Of a stretch of 64,000 bases of DNA, positions 1 to 9,545 are shown piece after piece. Each line of letters opens with the position of its first letter. The first letter of the stretch is position 1. The stretch is from contig NZ_JSXI01000056.1 of the NCBI RefSeq assembly GCF_000803065.1, forward strand, positions 1 through 64,000. The letters run 5' to 3'. The notes under the pieces are model-generated. The model was not told the origin of the DNA and made no database searches. It saw nothing but the letters and a program-made list of their open reading frames with translations. The position numbers were made by a program, and so were the translations under genes. The stretch comes from Sphingomonas sp. ERG5. Lineage in GTDB: Bacteria > Pseudomonadota > Alphaproteobacteria > Sphingomonadales > Sphingomonadaceae.

Positions 1-779
1 CCATCACCCCCGCCGCCGCTCGATCCGCTATCGCTGCCCGACTGGCTGCGCATGGTGTGAAAGCCCGACCAGCTCGACCCGACCAGCACGGTCGTCCCGA
101 ACAGCGCGACCGCGAGATCGGTTTCCTGCGGCAAGGGCGCGCGGCGCAGGCGATCCGCCCCGTCACGGGCGCGCCTGAGGGCTGCGGAGCCGCCGCGCGT
201 CAGCCGGTCGATGGTCACCCAACGAATGACGGTGAAGACCAAAGTGATCACCAGCAGGATCGACAGGTAGCCGACCGGCTTGTCGCGTAGCGTACCCACT
301 TCCCATTTGGTGGCGCCAAAGACGAGCAACATCAGATAGGGCAAAGTCTGCCAGAAGCGCATCTGCAGCATGGTCGTCTTGTCCATCAGCAACCCGCGGT
401 CGATCAATGCGCGTTCGACCGGCCCGGCATTCCTGCCGATCGTTATGGCAAGAGTGGGCCAGTGGAGTGGTGTGGGCAGCGCGAGCACCGCGCGTTCGAG
501 CGCATTCTGTCCGCTGGGGAAGCCGGCGATCGCGAAGCCGTGCCTGTCGGGCACGTTGAGCAGCCCCTTGTTCAGCAGCCGGGTGACGACGGTATCGGCG
601 AGGCGCAGCTTGCCGCCGGCAAGCAGGGCAAGCTGATCGGGATCGTCAAGTATGACATCGCGTCCTTCGGGCTTCAGCCAGCGCGGGATGATCCGCCCGG
701 CGGCGGCGACCAGGAACAACAGGATGACGTAGAGAAGCAGGAATTCGTGTCCGGGCAGGTCGAAAGGTCCGAGCGACAT
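1..779 (-). CDS. TIGR04222 domain membrane protein (3' end cut by window)
   Basis: The reading frame runs off the left edge without a stop, so only about the first 259 residues are present. The N-terminus (MSLGPFDLPGHEFLLLYVIL) is a membrane segment. A winged-helix-like stretch follows, then two further hydrophobic segments around residues 145-185. The visible end turns into a Ser/Gly-rich tail (SGSDSGSSGGGGDG). This layout, with a Gly- or Cys/Gly-rich end, is that of the TIGR04222 family, whose function is unknown. The start at 779 is preceded by GAAGGAGAAGACGTG, a strong ribosome site. It follows the 793-1368 gene by 13 bp, and the two probably form one transcript. Confidence 0.8.
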   Translation of the reverse strand, partial: MSLGPFDLPGHEFLLLYVILLFLVAAAGRIIPRWLKPEGRDVILDDPDQLALLAGGKLRLADTVVTRLLNKGLLNVPDRHGFAIAGFPSGQNALERAVLALPTPLHWPTLAITIGRNAGPVERALIDRGLLMDKTTMLQMRFWQTLPYLMLLVFGATKWEVGTLRDKPVGYLSILLVITLVFTVIRWVTIDRLTRGGSAALRRARDGADRLRRAPLPQETDLAVALFGTTVLVGSSWSGFHTMRSQSGSDSGSSGGGGD

Positions 780-792
780 CACGTCTTCTCCT

Positions 793-1368
793 TCAGGTCA
801 GGGACAGCCACAAGATCGAAAGCGTAAGCAGGGCAAGCGCGCCGGTGGCGATGAGCGTCGGACGGCGCGGCAGGATGAAGGCCTCGGCTGGATCGACCCG
901 GCGCATCTGCGGGTCGCGAAAGAAGCGGCGCCGCGCATCGGGCCAGATATCAGCCGGCGGCGTCTGGCCGAACCAGCGTTCATAGGCGGCGAGCGTCGCG
1001 GCATATTGGTCGAAGAAGCGGTGCTGCTCATTCGCGCCGCCGGCGGCCGGGCCGTGATGCAGCGGTCGCCCGATGACGGTGGGGCAGAAGCGCTCCCAAT
1101 AGTCGCGCGTGTAGGTGAGGTGCAGATGCCAGGCCTGATCGACGGCATCGGACGGGGTGACTTCGTGGCCCGCGACGGTCGCGAGAAAGACGAAGCGACG
1201 ATATTCTTCGACCACCTGCCGGGTGAAATCGGCGCGCCAGCCATTCTCACGCGCAAGGCGATACTCGAAGGGGAGCGAGGCGGTTTCAGGGCCGATGATA
1301 TAATGGGAGAGCTTCGACCAGACTGGGTGGTCAAGAACCGCAACGGGCAGACACGTAGTCTCGCTCAT
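793..1368 (-). CDS. Glycine-rich-domain-like (GRDP) protein
   Basis: A 191-residue protein. Its core matches the GRDP-type domain: a helical region with the sequence DAVDQAWHLHLTYTRDYW, and the conserved His/Trp pattern of proteins often encoded beside TIGR04222 membrane proteins. A single hydrophobic segment near the C-terminus (about residues 170-189) suggests a tail anchor. It is the first gene of a two-gene unit with the TIGR04222 gene. The biochemical role is not known. Assignment rests on the motif and on the neighbour. Confidence 0.7.
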   Translation of the reverse strand: MSETTCLPVAVLDHPVWSKLSHYIIGPETASLPFEYRLARENGWRADFTRQVVEEYRRFVFLATVAGHEVTPSDAVDQAWHLHLTYTRDYWERFCPTVIGRPLHHGPAAGGANEQHRFFDQYAATLAAYERWFGQTPPADIWPDARRRFFRDPQMRRVDPAEAFILPRRPTLIATGALALLTLSILWLSLT

Positions 1369-1473
1369 CTGATACCCTACTAAATCAATATGATTGATTT
1401 GTCAATCAACGGGTGACGTTGATCGGCTTGGGCAACCCTTGAAATGGGGGGCAAGTCTATCGCGTCCGCTCCG

Positions 1474-2049
1474 TTATTTCGGCGCCACAGCCGCCCGAAA
1501 CCCTGGGTCCGCGAACAATTTGGCGACAAGCGTGTTGGACAGCGAGCTATGCGTTCGGAACGCGGCGGGAATGGCGATCGCGCCGATAAAAGAGGATGTC
1601 CAGTCGACCTCCGCCCTGATCGGTTCTTCGAAGATGGTTTGGCCGTCCCGGGTAACCCGAAACGTCGCAGCCGAGACGCCGGTGCCCTGCTTGAATCCCT
1701 CGCTCGCCCTGTTCTCGGTCAGCACCGCCGAAACGATCGTCGGCGATGTGGGATCATAGCGTCCGGCGGCACGCAGCTCGGTGATCAGCACTTCGCGCAG
1801 ATACAGCGAGAAGCGTCCGGACGGAGGGCTCATCGTTGATCCGCGAATGACGATGCTGCGGTCGAACGACGCGTCTGCTGGACTGGAGACGACCGGGCCG
1901 ACCGCCAGCGGGATCATCTCGAAGCCATTCGCCGCCTTCATTGCCGCGATACTCGGCTGCGCCTCGGTCATCTTGTCGTGCACGCATCCGCCAAGCAGCG
2001 TGAATGACGCCAGCAGGGTCAGACGCGAGAGCGCGATCGACCGGTTCAT
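1474..2049 (-). CDS. Putative lipoprotein of unknown function
   Basis: A 191-residue protein with a lipoprotein signal: a hydrophobic N-terminus ending in LLGGC, so Cys22 would be the acylated residue. The rest looks like a secreted beta-rich domain. I do not recognise the family. The ATG at 2049 overlaps the TGA of the upstream 2049-2696 gene by one base (TGATG), which implies translational coupling. A GTG three bases earlier is also possible. The pair probably encodes two envelope proteins that work together. Confidence 0.7.
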   Translation of the reverse strand: MNRSIALSRLTLLASFTLLGGCVHDKMTEAQPSIAAMKAANGFEMIPLAVGPVVSSPADASFDRSIVIRGSTMSPPSGRFSLYLREVLITELRAAGRYDPTSPTIVSAVLTENRASEGFKQGTGVSAATFRVTRDGQTIFEEPIRAEVDWTSSFIGAIAIPAAFRTHSSLSNTLVAKLFADPGFRAAVAPK

Positions 2050-2696
2050 CACTGCCCGGCCGGCGCGGCCGTCGGCGTCATCTTGCCGGCAAGGCAGTTG
2101 ACGCCGTGGGCCATCACCTGGTTGATGATCATCTTGATGCCGACATCGGTATTCTTCACCGGTATGCCGATCGACGGATCCTCTTTCTTGCCCATCGTCA
2201 TGATGAACGCATGTTCGATATCACAGGCGATTGGAGCAACCCCTGGTCCCTGCAGCAATTCGAAATGGACCTGATAGCGGTCGGCGATCTGCAGCGCGGC
2301 AAGACCGAAGGTCAGACCGGTCTTGAAGCCCTTGCCTGCCGCGCCCTTTTCCGTGACGTTATTGAAGACGATCGTCAGCAGCGATTTACTGGGCACTGGC
2401 TGCTCGGCCAGTTCGGCAAAGACATGACGCTCGGTGATCGCCGTCGCCGCGAGTGGTTTCACCACTTTGGTCGCCTTGGCATTGGCGACGCCATCGGTCT
2501 GGAATTCGAGCAGGAACTGGGTCGGCTTTGGATCGGTCACCGTAACGACCTGTTCGGGTTTCAGATCGCCGAGCCGGTTGTCGACATAATATTTCGCCGC
2601 CATCGCCGGGCCGGTGCCGAACGATATAATGACCGCAAACACCGTGACAAAGCGTGCGCGCAGTCGTGCGGCGCGGCTGATCGGCCCAGAGTGCAT
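2049..2696 (-). CDS. Exported protein of unknown function
   Basis: A 215-residue protein with an N-terminal signal peptide ending near TGPAMA-AKY. The frame stays open far upstream, but the start at 2696 is chosen because GGGGGA lies about 7 bases before it and the signal peptide begins there. The mature part contains FLLEFQTDG and a long segment resembling a repeated beta domain. No family is recognised. It is the first gene of a coupled pair with the lipoprotein gene downstream. The 165-bp gap to the divergent ptrB should hold its promoter. Confidence 0.7.
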   Translation of the reverse strand: MHSGPISRAARLRARFVTVFAVIISFGTGPAMAAKYYVDNRLGDLKPEQVVTVTDPKPTQFLLEFQTDGVANAKATKVVKPLAATAITERHVFAELAEQPVPSKSLLTIVFNNVTEKGAAGKGFKTGLTFGLAALQIADRYQVHFELLQGPGVAPIACDIEHAFIMTMGKKEDPSIGIPVKNTDVGIKMIINQVMAHGVNCLAGKMTPTAAPAGQ

Positions 2697-2861
2697 GTGA
2701 ATCCCCCGTGATGCCGCCCCCTGCGGCGCCTTATTGCTATTACAGGATTCTCGGAGCGCCAAATGGAAATAGCCTGAAAGGAAACGGGATAGTGCGGTGG
2801 CCGCTTCGCGATCGACAGACAAAGGGTTGCGCCTCCGCCTTGCGTCTCCCAATAACCGCCG

Positions 2862-4913
2862 ATGACCAAGCCTCCCGTCGCCGAACGGCGCCAGCACAGC
2901 TTCACCACGCACGGCGTCACGATTGAAGACCCTTATGCCTGGCTCAAGGATCCGGGCTATCCCGATGTCGCCGACAAGGATGTGCTCGCCTATCTCGAGG
3001 CGGAAAACGCCTATTTCGAGAGCGTGATGGCACCGCACAAGGCGCTGACTGACCGGCTCTATGAGGAGATGAAGGGCCGCATCAAGGAAGACGATGCGTC
3101 GGTGCCGCAAAAGGACGGCGACTGGCTTTACTGGACCGCGTTCGAGACCGGTGGCCAGTATCGCAAATGGTGGCGCAAGCCCGTGGCGGGCGGCGACGAC
3201 GTGCTGATCCTCGACGAGCCGGCGCTGGCCGAGGGCAAGGAGTATTTCCGCCTCGGCGCTTTCTCGGTCAGCGAGGATGGGCGGTATCTCGCTTATGCGA
3301 TCGACGATAACGGCTCGGAGCGATTCGAGGTACGGGTCAAGGACCTGGCCAGCGGCGAGCATTTGCCCGACGTCATTCCCGGCATGTTGTCGGAAATCGT
3401 CTGGACGACCGACTCGACCGGCTTCCTCTACGGCCTCGCCAACGAACAATGGCGCACCGACAATGCTCGCTATCACCGACTCGGTACCCCGATTGCCGAG
3501 GATGTGGAGTTGTTCAAGGAAGCCGATGAAGGCTTTCGCGTTGGCGTGTCGGAAACCAGTTCGCGCAAATGGATCGTCATCGCCAGCGGCGACCATGTCA
3601 CGAGCGAAATCTATCTTCTACCCGCCAACGAACCGCTCGCGACGCCGATCTTGGTATCGCCGCGCAAGGTCGGGCGCGAATATGATGTCGACGAACATGA
3701 CGGCACCCTGTTCATCCACACCAACGATACCGATCCGAACTTTCGCCTGTGCACCGCGAATATCGCGGCACCCGGTGAGTGGGCCGAGCTGATCGGCCCG
3801 TCGCGGCATTTCTATATGACCGGCGTCGAGTGTTTCCGCGACTTCTTCATCGTCGACGGGCGCGAGGATGGGCTCGATCAGATCGAGATCCATGCGTACG
3901 AGGGTGGCCTGCCCAAGCGGATCGCTTTCCCCGAGGCGAGCTATGATGCGGGGCTTGGCAACAATCCCGAATATGACATGCAGGTGCTGCGCGTCGGCTA
4001 TGAATCGATGGTCACGCCGGGCACCGAATATGATTATGACGTGGCGACCGGCACCCTGACCACGCTCAAGGTGCAGGAAATCCCCAGCGGCTATGATGCA
4101 TCGAAATACGGCACCGAGCGGCTCAAGATCGTCGCGCGTGACGGTACCGAGGTGCCGGTGTCGATCGTCTATCCGAAGGACTTTCCGCGCGACGGGTCGG
4201 CACCGCTCTTCCTCTATGCCTATGGCGCGTACGGCTATGCCATCCCGCCGGGCTTCTCGACTGGGCGACTTTCCTTGCTCGATCGCGGCTTTGCGTATGC
4301 CATCGCGCATATCCGCGGCGGCGACGATCTCGGGCAGCAATGGTATCTCGACGGCAAGCTCGAGAAGCGCGCCAACACCTTCAACGACTTTGTCGACGTC
4401 GCGAAGGGACTGATCGCGGATGGCTGGACCAGCGCGGGCAAGATCGCCATCGCCGGGCGCTCGGCCGGCGGCGAGCTGATGGGCGCGGTGGTCAACAGCG
4501 ATCCCGGGCTATGGGGTGCGGTGATCGCCGATGTGCCGTTCGTCGACGTACTCAACACCATGCTCGATGCCGATCTGCCGCTGACGCCGGGCGAATGGCC
4601 CGAATGGGGCAACCCGATCGAGGACAAGGCGGCGTTCGACCTGATCCGCGGCTATTCGCCCTATGACCAGGTGACGGCGCAGGATTACCCGCCGATGTTC
4701 ATCTCGGGCGGCCTCAACGATCCGCGCGTAACCTATTGGGAACCGGCGAAATGGGCGGCCAAGCTACGCGAGCTGAAGACCGACGACAATATCCTGTTGC
4801 TCAAGACCAATATGGGCGCTGGCCATGGCGGCAAGTCGGGCCGGTTCGAAAGCCTGCGCGAAGCAGCCGAGGAGCATGCGTTCGTGCTATGGCAGCTTGG
4901 CGTGGAAGAGTGA
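2862..4913 (+). CDS. ptrB: Oligopeptidase B (S9A prolyl oligopeptidase family)
   Basis: A 683-residue serine peptidase that cleaves short peptides after basic residues in the cytoplasm. The first ~400 residues form the beta-propeller, starting with the family signature THGVTIEDPYAWLKD. The C-terminal alpha/beta hydrolase domain carries Ser534 in GRSAGG, Asp620 in GGLNDPRVTYWEPAKW, and His655 in MGAGHGGKSGR. These give a complete triad and are typical of PtrB rather than prolyl endopeptidase. There is no signal peptide. Family members usually have GGSAGG, so the GRSAGG elbow is slightly unusual. It appears to be a single-gene unit, divergent from the exported-protein pair, and ends in a REP-like repeat. 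Confidence 0.93.
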   Translation: MTKPPVAERRQHSFTTHGVTIEDPYAWLKDPGYPDVADKDVLAYLEAENAYFESVMAPHKALTDRLYEEMKGRIKEDDASVPQKDGDWLYWTAFETGGQYRKWWRKPVAGGDDVLILDEPALAEGKEYFRLGAFSVSEDGRYLAYAIDDNGSERFEVRVKDLASGEHLPDVIPGMLSEIVWTTDSTGFLYGLANEQWRTDNARYHRLGTPIAEDVELFKEADEGFRVGVSETSSRKWIVIASGDHVTSEIYLLPANEPLATPILVSPRKVGREYDVDEHDGTLFIHTNDTDPNFRLCTANIAAPGEWAELIGPSRHFYMTGVECFRDFFIVDGREDGLDQIEIHAYEGGLPKRIAFPEASYDAGLGNNPEYDMQVLRVGYESMVTPGTEYDYDVATGTLTTLKVQEIPSGYDASKYGTERLKIVARDGTEVPVSIVYPKDFPRDGSAPLFLYAYGAYGYAIPPGFSTGRLSLLDRGFAYAIAHIRGGDDLGQQWYLDGKLEKRANTFNDFVDVAKGLIADGWTSAGKIAIAGRSAGGELMGAVVNSDPGLWGAVIADVPFVDVLNTMLDADLPLTPGEWPEWGNPIEDKAAFDLIRGYSPYDQVTAQDYPPMFISGGLNDPRVTYWEPAKWAAKLRELKTDDNILLLKTNMGAGHGGKSGRFESLREAAEEHAFVLWQLGVEE

Positions 4914-4918
4914 TCCCA

Positions 4919-5010
4919 GCCCGTTCGGCATGAGCCTGTCGAACGGCCGTTCTTTCTCCTTCATCCGTCGAAAGTGGAAAGCGGGGCTTCGACAAGCTCA
5001 GCCCTAACGG
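4919..5010. repeat. REP-like inverted element, copy 1
   Basis: This lies in the gap between ptrB and the thioesterase gene. Two facing copies of a core are seen: GCCTGTCGAACGG on the left and GGGCTTCGACAAGCTCAGCCC on the right, with a loop between. Related copies occur at 30037-30106 and 43803-43894. The core (TTCGACAAGCTCAG) resembles the dispersed short repeats common between genes in Sphingomonas genomes. It could fold in RNA and act as a weak terminator or mRNA stabiliser. Confidence 0.65.
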
Positions 5011-5024
5011 TTTAGGAAGCTGGC

Positions 5025-5414
5025 ATGGTCTTCACTCTCACCATCACCGCGACTCCCGACGACATCGATGAGCTCGGCCATGTCAACAATGCGGTATGGG
5101 TGAAGTGGATCCAGGACATTGCCGTCGCGCATTGGACCGCGGTCGCGACGGTGGCGCAGCAAGCGGCCTATATCTGGGTCGTGACCCGGCACGAGATCGA
5201 CTATCGCGGCAATGTGGGTGCGGGCGAGACGGTGACCGGCGAGACCTGGGTGCCGGACGCGCCGAAGGGCGCGCGCTTCGACCGCCATGTCCGCTTCACA
5301 GGCACCGATGGCAAGGTGAAGGTCGAGGCGGTATCGACCTGGGCGCTGATCGATCGCATGACCGGACGGTTGCTGCGCGTGCGGCCCGAACTGGCCGCGC
5401 CGTTCCTGGCCTGA
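5025..5414 (+). CDS. Acyl-CoA thioesterase, hotdog fold (YbgC/FadM type)
   Basis: A 129-residue single hotdog domain. The N-terminus has DDIDELGHVNNAVWVKWIQD, the 4HBT-type motif with the catalytic Asp replaced or shifted (DELGHVNN), as in many acyl-CoA thioesterases. It should hydrolyse acyl-CoA in the cytoplasm; the substrate cannot be told. Its stop codon (5412-5414) directly abuts the stop of the convergent ppc gene at 5415, so the two transcripts must overlap at their 3' ends. Confidence 0.85.
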   Translation: MVFTLTITATPDDIDELGHVNNAVWVKWIQDIAVAHWTAVATVAQQAAYIWVVTRHEIDYRGNVGAGETVTGETWVPDAPKGARFDRHVRFTGTDGKVKVEAVSTWALIDRMTGRLLRVRPELAAPFLA

Positions 5415-8090
5415 TTAGCCCGAATTGCGCAACGCGGTCGCGATCGCGTTGATCGACAGCAGGATGCCCTCGCCGATGCGCTCGTCGGTCTCGCCCGCAC
5501 GGCGGCGCTTGATCAGTTCGATCTGCAGCAGGTTGAGCGGCTCGATATAGGGCAAGCGCAGCCGGATCGATTCATCGAGTGCGGGGTGTTTGGCAAGCAA
5601 GCGTGACTGACCGGTGATCTCCAGCAGCCCGTCACGCGCCTTGTCCCAGCCTGATCGGATCGCCCCGAACACGGGTTCGCGCAGCGCTTCGTCCTCGACC
5701 AGGGCGGCATAGCGTTCGGCGATGCGCATGTCCGACTTGGCCAGCACCATCTCCATATTGGCGAGGCTCGCGGCAAAGAACGGCCAGCCCTCGGCCATGT
5801 CCGCCAGCAATGCCCTGTCGGGAAAGGCGGTGATGGCATGGCCGACACCGTACCAGCCGGGCAGCATGACGCGTGCCTGCGCCCAGCTGAACACCCAGGG
5901 AATCGCGCGCAGATCCTCGATCGCATCGGACTGTTTGCGGCTTGCCGGACGGCTGCCGATCTTCAGGCCGGAGATCTCGGCGATCGGCGTCATCTGGCGA
6001 AAGAAGGTACGGAACCCCTCGGTGCCATAAACCAGGTTGCGATACGCCTTGAACGCGGTGCCTGAGATCGTGTCCATCGCCGCGCCGAACCGTGCGGTGT
6101 CGGCTGGAGACAGTTGGTCGGGTTCCAGGCTGGCGAGCAGCGTCGCCGACGCCATCGCTTCGAGATTGGTCGCGGCGCTTTCGCGCGTACCATATTTGCC
6201 CGCGATCACCTCGCCCTGCTCGGTGATGCGGATGCGGCCCTGTACCGTGCCGGGCGGTTGTGCGCGGATCGCGGCGAAGGATGATCCGCCGCCGCGCCCG
6301 ACCGCGCCGCCGCGGCCATGGAACAGCTGCATTGCCACGCCGGCCTGCTCGAATACCGGCTTCAATGCGGTCGAGGCCTTGCTCAGGCTCCAGGTCGAGG
6401 TGAGATAGCCGCCATCCTTGTTCGAATCGGAATAGCCGATCATCACTTCCTGATGGCCACGGGCGCGTGCGATGATGGCGATCTCGGGCAGGCCGAGCCA
6501 GTCGGTCATGATCGCGGGCGCCGCCTCCAGATCGCCGATCGTCTCGAATAGCGGCACTGCCATGATCGCGGCGGTGGGCGTTGCGCCCGATCGGTAGAGC
6601 CCGAATTCCTTCAGCAGCAGGTTGATCTCGAGCAGGTCGGACACTGACTGCGCCATCGAAACGATATAATTGGTGATACAGCCCGGGCCATATTTGCCAT
6701 GCGCCTCGGCGGCGGCGCGGACGATGGCCAGTTCGCCGGTCGTTTCCTCCGAATATTCGGCAAAGCTGCTGGTCAACGGTCGCGCATTGGACAGTTCGGC
6801 GCGCAGCAGCTTGACCCGCGCCGCCTCGTCGAGCGCAAGATAGTCCGGCTCGACGCCGGCGACCTTGAGCAATTCGGCGACGACGCGTTCATGCACTGCG
6901 CTGTTCTGGCGCAGATCGAGCGTGGCGAGGTGGAAGCCGAAGGTCTCGACCGCGCGGATCAGCCGGCCGAGCGCGCCGCCCGACGACAGCGCGCCGCCGC
7001 CGTCCGCCGCCAGGCCGTGCGCAATCGCAACGAGATCCGCGCGGAACGCCTTGGGATCGGGATAGGCCTCGCCCTTGAGCAGCGACGGGCGCGGGGCGGG
7101 CTTGCCGGTCAGCGTGAGATGTGTCGCGGTGAGCCGCGCGTAGATGCCCGATAGCGCGCGGCGATACGGCTCGTCGGCGCGGCTTTGGGCGCTGTCGCCG
7201 CTCGCATCGGCCAGCCGGCGCACTTCGGCATCGGTATCGGCGATGTCGGTCGAGATCGACAATTCCGCGCCCAGAGCGTTCACTGCATCGAGATAATGGC
7301 CAAGCACCGCCTCGCTCGCCTTGGCCAGCGCGGTGCGCAGGCTGTCGGCGGTGACGAAGGGATTGCCATCGCGGTCGCCGCCGATCCAGCTGCCGGGGCG
7401 CAGGAAGCTCGGTGTGCGCTCACCCAGGGCCCGGTCCCATTTCTGGTAGAGCGCCGGCAACGTGGGGAGGAAGACGTTGCGCAGATAGCTTAGCGCGGTC
7501 TCGACCTCGTCGGTAACGTAAAGCCGCTCCCGGCGCAGCACCCGGGTCTGCCACAACAGAGCGATCTGGCGCAGGATCGCTTCGTCGACCTGGTCGCCCT
7601 CGATCGTTGCGTCGATCCCGCGATCCTTCAGCGCCATCAATTCGGCGATGCGATTGCGATGGTCGATCATGCTCTTGCGCCGTACTTCGGTCGGGTGCGC
7701 CGTGAGCACGGGGACGACCAGCGCACGCTCGAGCAGCGCCATCACCGCCTGATGATCGATACCTTCGTCGGCGAGCCGCTTGAGCGCGGATTCGAGGTCG
7801 GCGCCAGCTTCGGCCGCGACACCCTGGCGATCCTCGGCGAGATTGGCGAGCATGGAGAAGAGCATGAAGCCGCGGACGAAATCGAGCGTCTCGTCGAGGC
7901 TGAGCCGGTCGAGCCCCAGATCGGTTTCGCCGGCGCCCTCGACCCCACGATGCCGGTCGACCGAGGCGGCACGGATATATTCGGTGCGCAGGAACAGTTT
8001 CTCGCCGCCATAAGCGCGAATCACGTCGCCAAGCAGCTTGCCGAGGAAGCGGATATCAGGATTGTTGGTGATTGGAGGCAATTCGGTCAT
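5415..8090 (-). CDS. ppc: Phosphoenolpyruvate carboxylase
   Basis: An 891-residue enzyme that carboxylates PEP with bicarbonate to oxaloacetate, replenishing the citric acid cycle. It has the diagnostic active-site blocks: LTAHPTEVRRKS near residue 135, SWIGGDRDGNPF, GYSDSNKDGG, and the glycine-rich FHGRGGAVGRGGG loop. Length is typical for bacterial Ppc. The ATG at 8090 (MTELPPITNNPD) is preferred over an in-frame TTG eight codons earlier, because similarity to the family begins there. It stands alone, with no obvious partner genes. Confidence 0.96.
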   Translation of the reverse strand: MTELPPITNNPDIRFLGKLLGDVIRAYGGEKLFLRTEYIRAASVDRHRGVEGAGETDLGLDRLSLDETLDFVRGFMLFSMLANLAEDRQGVAAEAGADLESALKRLADEGIDHQAVMALLERALVVPVLTAHPTEVRRKSMIDHRNRIAELMALKDRGIDATIEGDQVDEAILRQIALLWQTRVLRRERLYVTDEVETALSYLRNVFLPTLPALYQKWDRALGERTPSFLRPGSWIGGDRDGNPFVTADSLRTALAKASEAVLGHYLDAVNALGAELSISTDIADTDAEVRRLADASGDSAQSRADEPYRRALSGIYARLTATHLTLTGKPAPRPSLLKGEAYPDPKAFRADLVAIAHGLAADGGGALSSGGALGRLIRAVETFGFHLATLDLRQNSAVHERVVAELLKVAGVEPDYLALDEAARVKLLRAELSNARPLTSSFAEYSEETTGELAIVRAAAEAHGKYGPGCITNYIVSMAQSVSDLLEINLLLKEFGLYRSGATPTAAIMAVPLFETIGDLEAAPAIMTDWLGLPEIAIIARARGHQEVMIGYSDSNKDGGYLTSTWSLSKASTALKPVFEQAGVAMQLFHGRGGAVGRGGGSSFAAIRAQPPGTVQGRIRITEQGEVIAGKYGTRESAATNLEAMASATLLASLEPDQLSPADTARFGAAMDTISGTAFKAYRNLVYGTEGFRTFFRQMTPIAEISGLKIGSRPASRKQSDAIEDLRAIPWVFSWAQARVMLPGWYGVGHAITAFPDRALLADMAEGWPFFAASLANMEMVLAKSDMRIAERYAALVEDEALREPVFGAIRSGWDKARDGLLEITGQSRLLAKHPALDESIRLRLPYIEPLNLLQIELIKRRRAGETDERIGEGILLSINAIATALRNSG

Positions 8091-8154
8091 GAGTTTTATG
8101 CTGCGCTGCGGCAAGCCTCAGGTCAACCGTTTCGGTACCAAAATAACGCGGATT

Positions 8155-8517
8155 TCAGCGTTCGAGTAATTTTGCTGCGTCGCGTTCGGGCGTTGTCAAC
8201 GTTCCGTCGTGATTGGCGTTGGTCTGGTCGAAACGGGCAAGCTGCACGGTCTTGTACTCGTCGCGCGTGATGGTGCCGTCATTATTGGTATCGAGCCGCT
8301 TGGTCCGGGCGAGCCGTTCCGGGGCAACCTCGCTCAGTTCGACCGTGCCGTTCCTGTCGCGGTCGAGTCGGTCGAAGCGTCTGTCGAACCCGGCGACCAG
8401 ATCGGCGCGCAAGATATTGACTGGTGGCTTGAACCCGGCGGCGTTCGTGTCGTCATCCTTGGAACAGGCGGTGAGCAGCATCTGCGCCAGGGCGGAAAGA
8501 ACGATCATGTGGCGCAT
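8155..8517 (-). CDS. EF-hand lipoprotein
   Basis: A 120-residue protein. The N-terminus is a lipoprotein signal with the lipobox LLTAC, acylated at Cys18. Three calcium-binding loops follow: DRDRNGTVELSE, DTNNDGTITRDE and NANHDGTLTTPE. The first two have complete Asp/Asn ligands; the third starts with Asn. It is likely an envelope-tethered calcium-binding protein of unknown partner. GGGAG about 9 bases before the ATG supports the start. It lies just upstream of ppc, with a gap of about 65 bp. Confidence 0.8.
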   Translation of the reverse strand: MRHMIVLSALAQMLLTACSKDDDTNAAGFKPPVNILRADLVAGFDRRFDRLDRDRNGTVELSEVAPERLARTKRLDTNNDGTITRDEYKTVQLARFDQTNANHDGTLTTPERDAAKLLER

Positions 8518-8560
8518 ATGGACAAGCTCCCAAGGCCCGCGAAACGGCGGAGCCGGTCAA

Positions 8561-8887
8561 TCAGTTTCGGCTGCCGTCAAAGCGCAGCATATTGCCGAAT
8601 GGGTCGGTCAGGGTCGCCTCGTCGCTATCCACGCCCGGCCGTGCGAAACGTGCCTGTTTGGTGTGCAGCTCCTCGAACAGCGAACGGGAGTTCTTGACCT
8701 TGATCCACACCGCCGTTCCCGGCGTACCGTCGCCATAATGCTCCGACGGATGCAGCGCCATGCCGCCGGCGAAGCGATGTTCCCAATCGACCGTGCACCC
8801 GAGGAAATCGCGGTAGAATTCCAGCGCCTTATCTTTGTCGTAGATACGCAGGGTCGGGATTGCCGCATGCAGGACAGGCGCGCTCAT
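8561..8887 (-). CDS. VOC/glyoxalase-fold protein
   Basis: A 108-residue protein of the vicinal oxygen chelate superfamily: an N-terminal IPTLRIYDKDKALEFYRDFLG unit and a C-terminal DPFGNMLRF end. This fits the glyoxalase/bleomycin-resistance-like single-domain group. Substrate unknown. Its ATG (8887) overlaps the stop of the HNH gene by four bases (ATGA), so it is the second gene of a coupled pair. The longer open frame upstream is the antisense shadow of the HNH gene. Confidence 0.85.
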   Translation of the reverse strand: MSAPVLHAAIPTLRIYDKDKALEFYRDFLGCTVDWEHRFAGGMALHPSEHYGDGTPGTAVWIKVKNSRSLFEELHTKQARFARPGVDSDEATLTDPFGNMLRFDGSRN

Positions 8888-9450
8888 GCCTCCAGCTCTA
8901 CGTCCCAATAGAGCCAGTCGTGCCAGGTATCGTGGAGATAATGAGGCGGGAAGCGCCGGCCATGTTCCTGCATCTGCCAACTGGTCGGGCGGATCGCCGC
9001 GATGTGCAGCGGCATGTTCGCCTGTTTCGGCGTGCGCCCGCCCTTTTTCAGATTGCATGGTGCGCAGGCGGTCGCGACATTCTCCCAGGTCGTCCGCCCA
9101 CCTTGCGCGCGGGGAATGATATGGTCGAAAGTCAGATCGTGCCCGCTGCCGCAATATTGGCACGTGAATTTGTCGCGCAGGAACAGGTTGAAGCGCGTAA
9201 AGGCCGGAAAGGCGCTTGGCCGCACATAGGATTTGAGCGCGATGACCGAGGGCAGCTTGACCGAATGGGTCGGGCTGCGCACTTCGCGCTCATATTGCGC
9301 GACGATGTCGACACGGTCGAGGAACACCGCCTTGATCGCGGTCTGCCACGGCCAGACCGAAAGCGGGTAATAGCTCAGCGGTGTATAGTCGGCGTTCAAG
9401 ACGAGCGCCGGGCAACTGTCGGGGTGCCGGATCAGATCGGGATGATACAT
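8884..9450 (-). CDS. HNH endonuclease family protein
   Basis: A 188-residue protein with a clear HNH domain: the Cys pair CQYCG, then DLTFDHIIPRAQGG (the first His), NVATACAPCNLKKGGRTP (Asn and the second Cys pair). The N-terminal ALVLNADYTPLSYYPLSVW is the signature of a widespread chromosomal HNH family of unknown role in bacteria, not a homing or restriction enzyme with a partner methylase. It overlaps the VOC gene by 4 bp. Confidence 0.9.
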   Translation of the reverse strand: MYHPDLIRHPDSCPALVLNADYTPLSYYPLSVWPWQTAIKAVFLDRVDIVAQYEREVRSPTHSVKLPSVIALKSYVRPSAFPAFTRFNLFLRDKFTCQYCGSGHDLTFDHIIPRAQGGRTTWENVATACAPCNLKKGGRTPKQANMPLHIAAIRPTSWQMQEHGRRFPPHYLHDTWHDWLYWDVELEA

Positions 9451-9545
9451 TTACAACCCCCCTTGCTTCCTGATGCGGCCTTCGCCGATCAGGATGACGC
9501 CATGATGACAGCATATCGCGCGACTCGCGGTCAAGAGCCGGTTTG

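Noticed and set aside
2697..3596. Long upstream extension of the 2049-2696 gene through ptrB
   Set aside because: It is the antisense shadow of ptrB; the signal peptide and ribosome site at 2696 mark the true start.
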